DNA from: Bog-756 sp963704585
GTDB lineage: Bacteria; Actinomycetota; Acidimicrobiia; Acidimicrobiales; RAAP-2
Length of the DNA: 64,000 nucleotides
Assembly: GCA_963704585.1 (NCBI GenBank)
Contig: OY969919.1
Coordinates: forward strand, 558,001 to 622,000
Direction: 5' to 3'
Positions 16,986-26,320 of this stretch are shown here, piece by piece (position 1 is the first letter of the stretch; the number at the start of each line of letters is the position of its first letter). The position numbers and the translations under genes are program-made. A model generated the notes under the pieces. That model saw only the letters and a list, made by a program, of their open reading frames with translations. It was not told the DNA's origin and did not search any database.

Positions 16986-17375
16986 ATGCAGGTCACCCGC
17001 ATCCTCCACCACAGCGTGAACGTCAAGGACCGCCTCGACGAGACGGTCGGCTTCTACCGCGGGCTCCTCGGCATGCCCGACGAACCTCGGCCGTCCATCC
17101 CCGGAGTCGGCGGCCACTGGTTCGGCGTGGCGCGCGCCCAGGTGCACCTCGTCGACGCGCCCGGGGGCGAGGGGACGATCCGGCCGACCGGGCCCCACGT
17201 CTGCTTCGGGGTCACCGACCTCGACTCTGCGATCGCCGAGCTCGACGCGTCGGGCACCCCCTACCTCCGGGCCGCGCAGGGCGAGACGGTCCAGATCTGG
17301 ATCATCGACCCGGCAGGAAACACGGTCGAGCTCCAGCAGGATCCCGAGGTCGCCGTCGCCGATCGTCGGGGCTGA
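16986..17375 (+). CDS. VOC-family (glyoxalase/dioxygenase-like) protein
   Basis: A 129-residue single vicinal-oxygen-chelate domain with two beta-alpha-beta-beta-beta units. HHSVNVKDRLDETVGFYRGLLGM opens the first unit and HVCFGVTDLDSAIAELDASG the second; the closing IIDPAGNTVELQQ carries the conserved Glu metal ligand, and His residues in the two opening strands are the other candidates. Possible roles include glyoxalase, epimerase or extradiol-type dioxygenase activity, none of which I can fix. It starts 19 bases after the oxidoreductase gene and ends 19 bases from a convergent amidohydrolase. Confidence 0.75.
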   Translation: MQVTRILHHSVNVKDRLDETVGFYRGLLGMPDEPRPSIPGVGGHWFGVARAQVHLVDAPGGEGTIRPTGPHVCFGVTDLDSAIAELDASGTPYLRAAQGETVQIWIIDPAGNTVELQQDPEVAVADRRG

Positions 17376-17394
17376 CCGGCCGTCCCGGGCCCCG

Positions 17395-18636
17395 TCAGGC
17401 CGAGCCCGCCGGCACCCGCCAGTCGTCGTGCTCAGGCAATGGGTGCCGGAACAGTCGCGCGGCGTTGCCGGCGGCGACCATCCGCAGCTCGGTCTCGTCG
17501 AGCGACCCCCACGTCCCCTCGAGCACCGCCTGGGTGTCCGGCCAGGTCGAGTCGGCGTGCGGGTAGTCGCTCTCGACCATCAGGTGGTCGACCCCGATCA
17601 CGTGGCGCAGCGGGACGATCGAGGGGTCGTCGATGCTGCAGAACCAGAAGTTGCGGCGCAGCACCTCGCTCGGCAACAGCGGCGAGGGCCACGACATGCT
17701 CTCGGCGCCGGACGCCGAGTGCGCGAGCACGTAGTCGACGCGGTCGAGGAGCATCGGCACCCATCCCGCGCCGCCCTCGGAGAGCGCGACGGCGAGGTCC
17801 GGGAAGCGGAGCGGCACGCCCGACCAGAGCCACTCGGCGGCCGCGATGAGCCCGTTCACCGGGAAGAGCGTCGGGAGCAGCTCGAAGGGGGGACCGGGCG
17901 AGGGCAGCGGCGCCCAGGACGACGCACCCGTGTGCAGGCAGACCACGGTGCCGGTCTCCTCGCACGCGGCGAAGAGCGGATCCCAGTGGTCGGTGAAGAT
18001 CGAGGGCAGGCCGAGCTGCGCGGGGAACTCCGGGAAGCTGACCGCCTTGCAGCCGCGCTGGGCGTTGCGCCGCACGTCCGCCACGGCGACCTCGACGTCG
18101 GCGAGCCATGCCAGCTGCAACGGGATGATCCGGTCGGGGTAGGTGCCCGCCCACACCTCGAGGTGCCAGTCGTTCCACGCGCGCAGGCAGGCCAGTCCGA
18201 GCGCCGGGTCCTGCGACCGCACGAAGGCCGCGCCGCAGAACCCCGCGACGAGCGACGGGAAGCAGAGCGACGCCCACACGCCGTTGAGGTCCATGTCGGC
18301 GATGCGCGCGTGGATGTCGAAGCAGCCCGGCCGCATCTCGTCGAACCGGGCCGGCTCCATGCTCCAGGACTCCCTGGGCCTCCCGACGACGGCGTTGAGC
18401 CCGACGTTCGGGTAGGTGTTGCCCTCGTAGAGCCACGCCTCCGCGCCACCATCGAGCTCGACGATGCGCGGCGCGCGAGCGGCGAGCGCCGCCGGCACGC
18501 GCCCGTCGAAGAGGTCACGCGGCTCGATGACGTGGTCGTCGACGCTGATCACCGGCACCCGGATCGGGCGTGGGGCAGGATCGGGCAGCAGGGCCGGGCG
18601 CACGGCGGGCGCCGTCCTCGCTCCCTCGTCGGCCAT
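17395..18636 (-). CDS. Amidohydrolase family 2 (ACMSD-like) metal-dependent hydrolase
   Basis: A 413-residue TIM-barrel hydrolase or decarboxylase. SVDDHVIEP near the N-terminus stands at the usual metal-binding H-x-H/D-x-H position. Further segments are CFPSLVAGFCG, AWNDWHLEVWAGTYPDRIIPL, VVCLHTGASS, VALSEGGAGWVP and the barrel-end ESDYPHADSTWPD with the last Asp/His. It shares almost every one of these blocks with the gene at 36110-37390, so the two are paralogues. Related proteins in actinomycetes lie in aromatic and steroid clusters; decarboxylation or ring hydrolysis is likely but the substrate is unknown. It is divergent from the deacylase-like gene with 58 bases between. Confidence 0.82.
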   Translation of the reverse strand: MADEGARTAPAVRPALLPDPAPRPIRVPVISVDDHVIEPRDLFDGRVPAALAARAPRIVELDGGAEAWLYEGNTYPNVGLNAVVGRPRESWSMEPARFDEMRPGCFDIHARIADMDLNGVWASLCFPSLVAGFCGAAFVRSQDPALGLACLRAWNDWHLEVWAGTYPDRIIPLQLAWLADVEVAVADVRRNAQRGCKAVSFPEFPAQLGLPSIFTDHWDPLFAACEETGTVVCLHTGASSWAPLPSPGPPFELLPTLFPVNGLIAAAEWLWSGVPLRFPDLAVALSEGGAGWVPMLLDRVDYVLAHSASGAESMSWPSPLLPSEVLRRNFWFCSIDDPSIVPLRHVIGVDHLMVESDYPHADSTWPDTQAVLEGTWGSLDETELRMVAAGNAARLFRHPLPEHDDWRVPAGSA

Positions 18637-18694
18637 CGGGCCCGCACGCTAGCATCCGCCCTGGCGACCGGTCCGGGGACTTTGGGGGTTCGTG

Positions 18695-20425
18695 ATGCTC
18701 GATCTCGTCATTCGCGGGGGCACCGTGGTGGACGGCACCGGCTCGCCGGCCCGCCGGGCCGACGTCGGCGTGCGCGGGGGGCGCATCGTGACCGTCGGCG
18801 AGGTCGACGAGCCGGCGACCTCGGCGATCGACGCCGACGGGCTCTACGTGACCCCGGGCTTCGTCGATCTGCACACCCACTACGACGCCCAGCTCTTCTG
18901 GGACCCGACCGCGAGCCCGTCGCCGCTGCACGGCGTCACCACGGTGCTCGGCGGCAACTGCGGCTTCTCGCTCGCGCCCGCCGGTCCGGACCACGCGCCG
19001 TACCTGGCACGCATGATGGCGAAGGTGGAGGGCATGCCGCTCGCCTCCCTCGAGCGGCTCGACTGGTCGTGGCAGTCGTTCGGCGAGTGGCTCGACCTCC
19101 TCGACGGCCGGATCGGGGTCAACGCAGGCTTCCTCGTCGGCCACTCGACCCTGCGGCGCGCGGTCATGGGCGACGGGGCGGTCGGGGCCGCCGCGAGCGA
19201 CGAGCAGGTCGCCGACATGGTCGCGCTCGCCGAACGGAGCATGGCGCAGGGCGCCCTCGGCTTCTCGACCTCGCAGGCGCACACCCACAGCGACGGTGAG
19301 GGCCACCCGGTCCCCTCGCGGTCGGCGGGGCGCGCGGAGATCGAGGCGCTCTGCGCATCCGTCTCCCGTCATCCGGGGACGACCCTCGAGCTCATCCTTC
19401 CGGGGTGCCTCAACGGCTTCAGCGACGAGGAGGTCGACCTCATGGCGACCCTCTCCCTGCTCGCCAACCGGCCGGCCAACTGGAACGTCCTCGGGGTGTC
19501 CGCACTGAACCCCAAGGGATGCGAGCACCAGCTCGAGGCGTCGACCACCGCGTCCAAGCGCGGCGCGACGGTGGTCGCGCTGACCCTGCCGCACACCATG
19601 AGCATCCGGCTCTCCCTGGAGCACGGGGCCGTGATCGACGGGCTCCCGGGCTGGTCGGAGGTGTTCGAGCTCAAGAAGCCCGAGCGGATGCAGCGCCTGG
19701 CCGACCCCGCCGTGCGCCGCCGGCTCGACGAGGGCGCCCACTCGAAGGAGGCGGGGATCCTCGCCGCGCTCGCGAACTGGCGCGCCCTGGTCATCGCCGA
19801 GACCTTCAGCCCGGACAACGAGGGTCTGTCCGGGCGGACCGTCGGCGAGGTGGCCGACGAGCGCGGGCGGGACCCGTTCGACACCATGGTCGAGATCGCG
19901 CTCGCCGACGAGCTGCGGACCGGGCTACGGCCGCCGATCCCCGAGTCCGAGGCCGACTGGGAGCTGCGCGCCAAGGTCTGGGAGGACCCGCGCACCGTCG
20001 TCGGCGGCTCCGACGCCGGCGCGCACCTCGACATGATGTGCGGGGCGATCTACTCGACGTCCATGCTCGGCGACGGGGTCCGCAAGCGCGGCCTCCTCAG
20101 CTGGGAGTCGGCGATCCACGAGCTCACCGACGTGCCGGCCCGTCTCTACGGCCTACGCGACCGCGGGCGGGTCGCCGAGGGCTGGTTCGCGGACCTGGTC
20201 GTGCTCGACCCGGACCGGGTCGGCCACCTCGCCGAGCACACCCGTGACGACCTGCCCGGCGGAGCGAGCCGGCTCTACGCGGAGGCCCAGGGCATCGAGC
20301 ACGTGCTGGTCAACGGCACCACCGTCGCCCGCGGCGGCGAGCTCACCGGCGAGCTGCCCGGCACGCTGCTCCGCTCGGGGGTCGACACCGACACGGTGAC
20401 CGTGCCCGGCGGCGCCGCGGCCTGA
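18695..20425 (+). CDS. Amidohydrolase family 3 / N-acyl-D-amino-acid deacylase-like
   Basis: A 576-residue member of the D-aminoacylase branch of amidohydrolases. DLVIRGGTVVDGTGSPARRADVGV opens the small beta-sandwich, VTPGFVDLHTHYDAQ gives the H-x-H metal pair, GGNCGFSLAP contains the cysteine ligand typical of D-aminoacylases, and GGSDAGAHLDMM gives the final Asp. The C-terminal sandwich closes with GWFADLVVLDPDRV. At 576 residues it is longer than E. coli-type dihydropyrimidinase relatives but usual for this actinobacterial group. ATG 18695 is chosen; GTG 18692 just before is possible. The actual substrate (acyl-amino acid, lactone or amide) is not known. Confidence 0.82.
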   Translation: MLDLVIRGGTVVDGTGSPARRADVGVRGGRIVTVGEVDEPATSAIDADGLYVTPGFVDLHTHYDAQLFWDPTASPSPLHGVTTVLGGNCGFSLAPAGPDHAPYLARMMAKVEGMPLASLERLDWSWQSFGEWLDLLDGRIGVNAGFLVGHSTLRRAVMGDGAVGAAASDEQVADMVALAERSMAQGALGFSTSQAHTHSDGEGHPVPSRSAGRAEIEALCASVSRHPGTTLELILPGCLNGFSDEEVDLMATLSLLANRPANWNVLGVSALNPKGCEHQLEASTTASKRGATVVALTLPHTMSIRLSLEHGAVIDGLPGWSEVFELKKPERMQRLADPAVRRRLDEGAHSKEAGILAALANWRALVIAETFSPDNEGLSGRTVGEVADERGRDPFDTMVEIALADELRTGLRPPIPESEADWELRAKVWEDPRTVVGGSDAGAHLDMMCGAIYSTSMLGDGVRKRGLLSWESAIHELTDVPARLYGLRDRGRVAEGWFADLVVLDPDRVGHLAEHTRDDLPGGASRLYAEAQGIEHVLVNGTTVARGGELTGELPGTLLRSGVDTDTVTVPGGAAA

Positions 20426-20450
20426 GTCCGCGGAGGTCGCGCCGGCGGGC

Positions 20451-21224
20451 TCAGGGGATGCCGCCGTCGACGCGCAGGACCGCACCGGTCGTGTAGCTCG
20501 ACGCGTCGGACGCGAAGTAGAGCGCGGCGCCGACGATCTCGTCGGGCTCTCCGCCGCGCCGGAGTGCGTGGCGGGCCTGCACCCCCTGCTCGAACGCCTC
20601 GAGGTCCCAGGCCTTCGAGACGTCGGTGAAGAACGGTCCGGCCATGATGCAGTTGACCCGCACCGTCGGGCCGTACGCGTGGGCGAAGCCCACGGTGAGC
20701 GCGTTGAGCCCGGCCTTGGCCGCGTCGTAGGGGAGCATGAATGGCGCGGGCCGGATCGAGCCGGTGCTCGAGACGTTCACGATCGAACCGCCACCGTCCG
20801 CGACCATCCGCGGACCGACCAGCGCGCTGAGCCGGAAGGGCCCCTTGAGGTTGAGTCCCAGCACCTTCTCCCACATGGTCTCGGACACCGCGGTGAGGTC
20901 GCCGTAGAGCAGGGACATGCCGGCGTTGTTGACGAGCACGTCGACCCGGCCGACCCGACGGTAGACCTCGTCGACGAAGCCGTCGAGCTCCTCCCACCGG
21001 CCAACGTTGACCGCGACCGCCTCCCCGCGCCGGCCGAGCGCCTCGACCTCCCCGGCGACGGACTCGCACGCGTCGAGCTTCCGGCTCGCGACCACGACGT
21101 CCGCGCCCGCCGCCGCGAAGCCGAGTGACATCGCGCGCCCGAGCCCCCGGCTCCCACCGGTCACCAGGGCCACCCTCCCGGTCAGGTCGAACCGCGCGCC
21201 CGGTCCCGGCGCCGCCGCGCTCAC
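20451..21224 (-). CDS. Short-chain dehydrogenase/reductase
   Basis: A 257-residue classical SDR. TGGSRGLGRAMS is the NAD(P) glycine motif, LVNNAGMSLLYGD the central NNAG strand, SIVNVSSTGS provides the catalytic Ser and YDAAKAG the Tyr-x-x-x-Lys pair. The end GAVLRVDGGIP is typical. The Arg in VVVASRKLD after the second strand suggests NADP preference. It is followed 30 bases later, on the same strand, by the phosphotransferase gene read in the order ACAD, phosphotransferase, SDR, so all three may form one operon oxidising an acyl chain. Confidence 0.88.
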   Translation of the reverse strand: MSAAAPGPGARFDLTGRVALVTGGSRGLGRAMSLGFAAAGADVVVASRKLDACESVAGEVEALGRRGEAVAVNVGRWEELDGFVDEVYRRVGRVDVLVNNAGMSLLYGDLTAVSETMWEKVLGLNLKGPFRLSALVGPRMVADGGGSIVNVSSTGSIRPAPFMLPYDAAKAGLNALTVGFAHAYGPTVRVNCIMAGPFFTDVSKAWDLEAFEQGVQARHALRRGGEPDEIVGAALYFASDASSYTTGAVLRVDGGIP

Positions 21225-21254
21225 CGGGACGACGTGCTCACCGGTTCGCCCGGC

Positions 21255-22325
21255 TCACGTGAGCGTGGTGGTCGCGGCGAGGTCGGCGGCCTTCTGGGCC
21301 ATGTCGAGCACGACGTCGCCGAAGAGCTCCATCTTCGGGTTGTCGGCCTCGCCCTTCACCACCCGCGCGTAGCCGGCCTCGAGCACGATGGCCAGCTTGA
21401 ACCTCGCCAGGATCACGTAGTAGTCGATCTCGTCGACCGGCCGCCCGCTCTCGCGCGCGTAGTACTCGAGGAGCTCCTCCTTCGACGGCATGCCGGTGTA
21501 GTCGACATAGCCGATGGTGCCTTCGCTCGACGCCTCGGTCGACTCGGGCCACCCGTTGATCACCCATCCGAGGTCGAGGAGCGGGTCGCCGACCGTGGCC
21601 ATCTCCCAGTCCACGATCGCGGCGAGCCGGGCCGGCGCGCCGTGTGCGTACATCACGTTGGCGAACTGGTAGTCGCCGTGCATGATCCCCGGCCGGTACT
21701 CGCGCGGCTTGTGGGCCCGCAGCCAGGAGGCCGCCTCCTCGATGCCCGGCAGCGGGCGGAACTGCACCGCGGCGAGGTGGCGCAGCCAGCGGTCGACCTG
21801 CCGTTCGTGGAAGCCCTCGGGGCGGCCGAACCCCACGAGGCCCCGCGCCTCCCAGTCGACCCGCGAGAGGCGCGCGATCCCGTCGACGAGCTGGAAGGCG
21901 AGGCCGCGGCGCGCCCCGAGGTCGCTGCCGAACGGCTCGGGCCACGTCGTCCCCTCCTGGATGGGCGACCAGCCGTCGACGAACTCCATCAGGTAGAAGC
22001 ACCCGCCGAGCACCTCGGTGTCGTCGCACCCGGCCACGAGACGCGCATGGGGCACGTCGGTGTCGGCCAGCGCGGCGAGCAACGTGTACTCGCGCACCAT
22101 CGTCTCGTCACGACCCTTCGGGACCGGTACCGGTGGGCGGCGCAACGCCGCCCGGAACCCGTCACGGACGACCTCGAAGAGCTCGTTCGAGGCCCCGCCG
22201 GTGATGAACCTGGCCTCGACCGGCGCGCCGGTCCCGGGGATGCCGCGCTCGTCCATCCAGCGGCCGAGCCGATCCACGTCGAGCCGCGAGTGCGGCTGCC
22301 CGTCGGTCTCGGCGAGGTCGCTCAC
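21255..22325 (-). CDS. APH-type phosphotransferase (ACAD10/11-like partner)
   Basis: A 356-residue kinase-fold protein of the aminoglycoside-phosphotransferase family. IMHGDYQFANVMY is the catalytic loop and AAIVDWEMATVGDPLLDLGWV the metal-binding DxE/DFG equivalent. GTG 22325 overlaps the preceding dehydrogenase stop by four bases (GTGA), which fixes the start and implies coupled expression. In animals ACAD10/11 fuse such a kinase to an acyl-CoA dehydrogenase to phosphorylate and remove 4-hydroxyacyl groups; in mycobacteria FadE36-type proteins are similar kinases. The adjacency here suggests the same chemistry on hydroxy-acyl-CoAs. That role is inference from context. Confidence 0.85.
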   Translation of the reverse strand: MSDLAETDGQPHSRLDVDRLGRWMDERGIPGTGAPVEARFITGGASNELFEVVRDGFRAALRRPPVPVPKGRDETMVREYTLLAALADTDVPHARLVAGCDDTEVLGGCFYLMEFVDGWSPIQEGTTWPEPFGSDLGARRGLAFQLVDGIARLSRVDWEARGLVGFGRPEGFHERQVDRWLRHLAAVQFRPLPGIEEAASWLRAHKPREYRPGIMHGDYQFANVMYAHGAPARLAAIVDWEMATVGDPLLDLGWVINGWPESTEASSEGTIGYVDYTGMPSKEELLEYYARESGRPVDEIDYYVILARFKLAIVLEAGYARVVKGEADNPKMELFGDVVLDMAQKAADLAATTTLT

Positions 22326-23662
22326 TGGTTGCCCACCTCGTGCTCGACGAGCTCGGCGCCGGCGGCCGCGGCGAGCGCCTCGGGGTGGCCCGCGTACTTC
22401 TCGCGGGCCGCGGCGATCCGTGTCGGCAGGTGGTGGCTCGGCCAGAGCCCTTCGACCGGCTGGTACCCCTTGAGCACCTGTCGGGCCACGGTCGTGCGGT
22501 GCACCTCGGTCGGGCCGTCCACCAGGCCCATGATCGGCGCGGCCATCCACATCGTCCCGAGCGGCATCTCGTCGGAGACACCGAGCGCGCCGTGGACCTG
22601 GATCGCCCGCTGCGCGGCATTGTGGAGGACCTGCGGTGTCAGTACCTTGATCGCCGCGATGTCGCGCCGGACCGCGCGGTAGTCCTGTCCCTGGTCGATG
22701 CACCAGGCGACGTACAGCACGAAGAGGCGGAACTGGGTCAGCTCGATGTACGAGTCGGCGACGTAGTCGCGCACGCTCTGCTTCTGGGCGAGCACCCCGT
22801 CGCGGGTCTTCCGGCTGACCGCGCGCTCGCAGAGCATGTCGAGGGCGCGCCGGGCCATACCGACGGTGCGCATCGCATGATGGACCCGGCCGCCACCGAG
22901 GCGGGTCTGCGCGATGGCGAAGGCCTGTCCCTCCCCACCGAGGAGGTTCTCCGCCGGGACCCGCACACCGTCGTAGTGGATGAGTGCGTGCATGCCGGAC
23001 CCGGGGACCCGCTCTCCCAGCAGACCGATGTTGCGCACGATCCGGACACCGGGGGTGTCGGTCGGGACCAGGAACATCGACATGCCGCGGTAGACGTCGG
23101 TGTCGGTGTCGGTGATGGCCATCACGATGAGGAAGCTCGCGGTGCGGGCGTTCGAGGAGAAGTACTTCCAGCCGTCGATGATCCACTCGTCCCCGTCACG
23201 CACCGCCTTCGTCTCGAACAGCGACGGGTCGGAGCCGCCCTGCGGCTCGGTCATCGAGTAGCAGGAGAAGATCTCCCCGTCGAGGAGTGGCTGCAGGTAC
23301 TTCCGCTTCTGGTCGTCGGTCCCGAAGGCGGCGATGATCTCGGCGTTGCCCGTGTCGGGCGCCTGGGTCCCGAAGACGATCGGTGCCCACTGCGACCGGC
23401 CCAGGATCTCGTTCATGAGGGCGAGCTTGACCTGGCCGTACCCCTGGCCACCGAGCTCGGGACCGAGATGGCAGGCCCACAGCTCGCGGTCGCGCACCTG
23501 CTGCTTGAGGGGATCGACGATCGCACGCAGCGCGTCGTCGAGCGGATGGAAGGTCCGCCCGCCCCACAGGAGGTCGAGTGGCTCCACCTCTTCGGCGACG
23601 AACTCGTCCATCCAGCGGAGCTGCGCGTCGAACTCCGGATCAGTGGAGAAATCCCAGGCCAC
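22322..23662 (-). CDS. Acyl-CoA dehydrogenase (ACAD10/11-like)
   Basis: A 446-residue FAD-dependent dehydrogenase. FSCYSMTEPQGGSDPS is the FAD-binding signature of the family, WKYFSSNARTA follows, and the C-terminal domain ends HGALGVSDEMPLGTMWMAAPIMGLVDGPTEVHRTTVARQVL. The DGPTEVH motif, instead of the usual YEGT, is characteristic of the ACAD11/FadE-type group. It is translationally coupled to the phosphotransferase. The start is GTG 23662 behind a GGGGGGAG purine-rich site. Upstream (23663-23752) a GC-rich inverted repeat and a TACGCT -10-like box may control it. Confidence 0.9.
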   Translation of the reverse strand: MAWDFSTDPEFDAQLRWMDEFVAEEVEPLDLLWGGRTFHPLDDALRAIVDPLKQQVRDRELWACHLGPELGGQGYGQVKLALMNEILGRSQWAPIVFGTQAPDTGNAEIIAAFGTDDQKRKYLQPLLDGEIFSCYSMTEPQGGSDPSLFETKAVRDGDEWIIDGWKYFSSNARTASFLIVMAITDTDTDVYRGMSMFLVPTDTPGVRIVRNIGLLGERVPGSGMHALIHYDGVRVPAENLLGGEGQAFAIAQTRLGGGRVHHAMRTVGMARRALDMLCERAVSRKTRDGVLAQKQSVRDYVADSYIELTQFRLFVLYVAWCIDQGQDYRAVRRDIAAIKVLTPQVLHNAAQRAIQVHGALGVSDEMPLGTMWMAAPIMGLVDGPTEVHRTTVARQVLKGYQPVEGLWPSHHLPTRIAAAREKYAGHPEALAAAAGAELVEHEVGNQ

Positions 23663-23686
23663 GCTCCCCCCTTCTTCGCGCGCTGC

Positions 23687-23708
23687 GTCGCGCCGTGCGC
23701 CGCGCGAC
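23687..23708. repeat. 7-bp inverted repeat upstream of an acyl-CoA dehydrogenase gene
   Basis: GTCGCGC (23687-23693) and GCGCGAC (23702-23708) are perfect inverted copies with an 8-base gap. The element lies 25-46 bases before the GTG of the dehydrogenase at 23662 and could be an operator or a leader hairpin. In DNA this rich in GC such a repeat may arise by chance. Confidence 0.3.
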
Positions 23709-23752
23709 CCGGTCGGCGGCCGGGCTCAGCGTAGCAGTGGGGTCCGCGGTCT

Positions 23753-25972
23753 CTAGCCGCCGGGTTCGGGGTCGCGCGGCAGCCCGAGGATGCGCTCCGC
23801 GATCACGTTGCGCTGCACCTCGCTGGTCCCGCCGGCGATGGTGAGGCACCGGGTCGCGAGGACCCCGAGCCCCCAACGGCCGGCCTTCCCCTCCAACGTG
23901 GCGCCTTCGGTCCCGAGCATGAGGAGCCCGAACTCCTGGACCCGCTGTTCGTGCTCGGCTCCGAGCAGCTTGCGGAGGCTCGCGGTCGGGCCCGGGTCGG
24001 TGCCGGCGAGCGCGCGCAGGGTTGCCCGGTGCCCCATCAGCTGCAGCGACTGCGCCTCCGCCAGCAGCGCGCCGAGACGCTGCTCGACCCCCGGCGTGAC
24101 CGAGCCCCCCTGGCTGCGGGCCAGCTTGATGAGGGATTCGATGCCGATGCCGAACGCCGAGCCCGACGACATCGAGACCCGCTCGTTGGCGAGCGTCATC
24201 CGCGCGATCCCCCAGCCACCGTCGACCTCGCCGATCACGCAGTCGTCGGGCACGAAGACCGAGTCGAGGAAGACCTCGTTGAACATGGCCGCGCCGGTCA
24301 GCTCGCGCAGCGGACGCACGTCGATGCCCTGCGAGCGCATGTCGACGATGAAGTAGGTGATCCCGTCGTGCTTGGGCGCCTGTGGATCGGTGCGTGCGAG
24401 GCAGATCGCCCAGTCGGCCTGCTGGGCGAGCGAGGTCCAGACCTTCTGGCCGGTCAGCGACCACCCCCCGTCGGTGCGGACGGCCCGCGTGGTCAGGCCC
24501 GCGAGGTCCGAGCCGGCGCCGGGCTCCGAGAACATCTGACACCACTGCACGGTGCCGAGCAGGGTCGGCCGGACCCACCGCTCGCACTGCTCGGGGGTCC
24601 CGTTGGCGATGATGGCCGGAAGCGCCCACGCGGCGATGCCCAGGTGGGGACGGCGGATGCCGGCGGCGGCGAGCTGCTCGTCGATGACCACCTGCTCGAC
24701 CGCTCCGGCGTCGCGCCCCCAGGGCGCGGGCCAGTGCGGCACGGCGAGCCCGAGCTCGACCATCCTGCGGAGCCGGTCGTCGCCGTCGAGCGCCGCGAGC
24801 TCGGCCACGAGGGGCACGAGCTCGTCGCGCCACCGGTCGGCCTGCTCGGGGAGGTCCGTCGCGAGCTCGCGACGGACCCCGCGGATCGCCTCGGTGGCGA
24901 CCGTGCGGCACGCGGCCTCGCCGTCGCCGAGGAGCTGGCGGTCGGCGAGCGCGCGCTTGAGGTGCAGGTGCGCATCGTGCTCCCAGGTGAAGCCGATCCC
25001 ACCGAGGAGCTGCACGGCGTCCATCGCGCTGCGCACGTAGCCGTCGAGGCAGAGCGCCCCGCAGGTCGCGGCAGCAAGGGCGGCGCCCTCGCGGTCGTCC
25101 GAGGAGAGCGCCCCCGCCGCGTCCCAGACCACCGCTGTCATCTGCTCGAGGCGGACCGCCATGTCGGCGAGCCGGTGCTTGACGGCCTGGAACTGTCCGA
25201 TGGGCCGACCGAACTGGACCCGCGCCTTCGCGTACTCGTTGGCCGTCTCGAGGCACCACCGCGCGCCGCCCACGTGCTCGGCCGCGAGCAGCACGGTGAG
25301 CAGCCGGCGGAGCTGCTCGCCGGTGAAGTCCGGGAGCTGGTGGTCGACGGGCACGCTGAGCCGGGAGACCTCGACGGCGCCGACCCTCCTCGTCGCGTCG
25401 AGGCTGGCGAGCGGGGTGGCGGTCGCCGCGCCGCCGGCCGTCGCGAGATCGAGCACGCACCAGACGACGTGGTCGTCGCCACCGTGCGCCGGTGCGAGCA
25501 CGAGCGCGGCCGTCTGGGCGCCGAGCACCGGGCGGAGCGTCCCCGACACCACGAGTGCGCCGTCCGCTCCGCTCTCGGCGATGGTGAGCGCCTCGGGACC
25601 GAGCGCGAGCCCGACCGGCGTGCTCCCGTCGATCACACCGGCGAGCAGCCCGCGCGCGTGCTCCGCCGGCACGTGCGAAGCGAGCGCAGAGGCCGCGACG
25701 ACGGTCGGTAGGAGCGGACCGGGGAGCATCGACCACCCGGTCTCCTCGAGGATGACGCTCAGCTCGAGGAGACCGAACCCGTCGCCGCCGAGCGACTCGG
25801 ACACGTGGGTGCCGATCCATCCTTCGGCGGCGAGCTCCTTCCAGACCGGTTGGAGCTCCTCGGTTTCGGCGTCGAGCAGCGCCCGCGGGACCGACGGCGG
25901 GCAGTGTGCGTCGAGCCAGCGCCTCGCGGAGCGGCGGAGCTCCTCGTGCTCATCGGACAGCGCGATCGGCAC
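23753..25972 (-). CDS. Fused double acyl-CoA dehydrogenase (FadE34/ChsE3-like)
   Basis: A 739-residue protein holding two acyl-CoA dehydrogenase units. The N-terminal half (about 1-350) starts IALSDEHEELRRSARRWLD and ends VQLLGGIGFTWEHDAHLHLKR. The C-terminal half has WCQMFSEPGAGSDLAGL and GQKVWTSLAQQADW, the FAD/substrate segment, and ends CLTIAGGTSEVQRNVIAERI. The Glu base of ordinary acyl-CoA dehydrogenases (YEGT) is Gly here (AGGT), as in mycobacterial heteromeric steroid enzymes. Mtb FadE34 has this fused plan and acts on a sterol side-chain CoA ester. GTG 25972 follows AGGAGG by 6 nt and overlaps the ferredoxin gene by 23 bases. Confidence 0.87.
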   Translation of the reverse strand: MPIALSDEHEELRRSARRWLDAHCPPSVPRALLDAETEELQPVWKELAAEGWIGTHVSESLGGDGFGLLELSVILEETGWSMLPGPLLPTVVAASALASHVPAEHARGLLAGVIDGSTPVGLALGPEALTIAESGADGALVVSGTLRPVLGAQTAALVLAPAHGGDDHVVWCVLDLATAGGAATATPLASLDATRRVGAVEVSRLSVPVDHQLPDFTGEQLRRLLTVLLAAEHVGGARWCLETANEYAKARVQFGRPIGQFQAVKHRLADMAVRLEQMTAVVWDAAGALSSDDREGAALAAATCGALCLDGYVRSAMDAVQLLGGIGFTWEHDAHLHLKRALADRQLLGDGEAACRTVATEAIRGVRRELATDLPEQADRWRDELVPLVAELAALDGDDRLRRMVELGLAVPHWPAPWGRDAGAVEQVVIDEQLAAAGIRRPHLGIAAWALPAIIANGTPEQCERWVRPTLLGTVQWCQMFSEPGAGSDLAGLTTRAVRTDGGWSLTGQKVWTSLAQQADWAICLARTDPQAPKHDGITYFIVDMRSQGIDVRPLRELTGAAMFNEVFLDSVFVPDDCVIGEVDGGWGIARMTLANERVSMSSGSAFGIGIESLIKLARSQGGSVTPGVEQRLGALLAEAQSLQLMGHRATLRALAGTDPGPTASLRKLLGAEHEQRVQEFGLLMLGTEGATLEGKAGRWGLGVLATRCLTIAGGTSEVQRNVIAERILGLPRDPEPGG

Positions 25973-26186
25973 GGGTCCCCTCCTGTCGTTCCTCACCGTC
26001 GTCGAAGACCGCGATCGCCCTCGTGGGGCAGCCCTCCGCCGCGACGCGGACCCGCTCCTCGGGGTCCCCCTCCGGATCGAGCACGACCGAGACACCCGAG
26101 TCGTCGAGGGAGAAGGTCGCCGGCGCCCAGAACATGCAGTTCCCCGAGCCGCAGCAGCTGTCCCGGTCGATCTCGATCCGGATCAT
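25950..26186 (-). CDS. Single-cluster ferredoxin ([3Fe-4S]-type)
   Basis: A 78-residue ferredoxin with the pattern DSCCGSGNCMFWAP and AAEGCPTRAI. The cysteine spacing, with Gly where a fourth ligand would be, matches the small [3Fe-4S] ferredoxins that feed electrons to actinobacterial cytochromes P450. The tail (about residues 66-78) is charged and overlaps the start of the fused dehydrogenase by 23 bases. No P450 is adjacent; the nearest is at 32784. Candidate partners are the two P450s of the window or an electron chain for the dehydrogenase. A TAGTCT -10-like box is at 26241-26236. Confidence 0.85.
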   Translation of the reverse strand: MIRIEIDRDSCCGSGNCMFWAPATFSLDDSGVSVVLDPEGDPEERVRVAAEGCPTRAIAVFDDGEERQEGTRADRAVR

Positions 26187-26320
26187 CGGTCGGTGCGCGG
26201 CGGTCGGCCGCCGAGGCGTCGGGTCACGGCCACGCAGACTACCGCCCCGCCGATCGCGGGCGCCGGTGCCGGGTAGGGTGCGGCGGTCGAACCGGCAGGG
26301 ACACGGAGGTGGTGGTGACC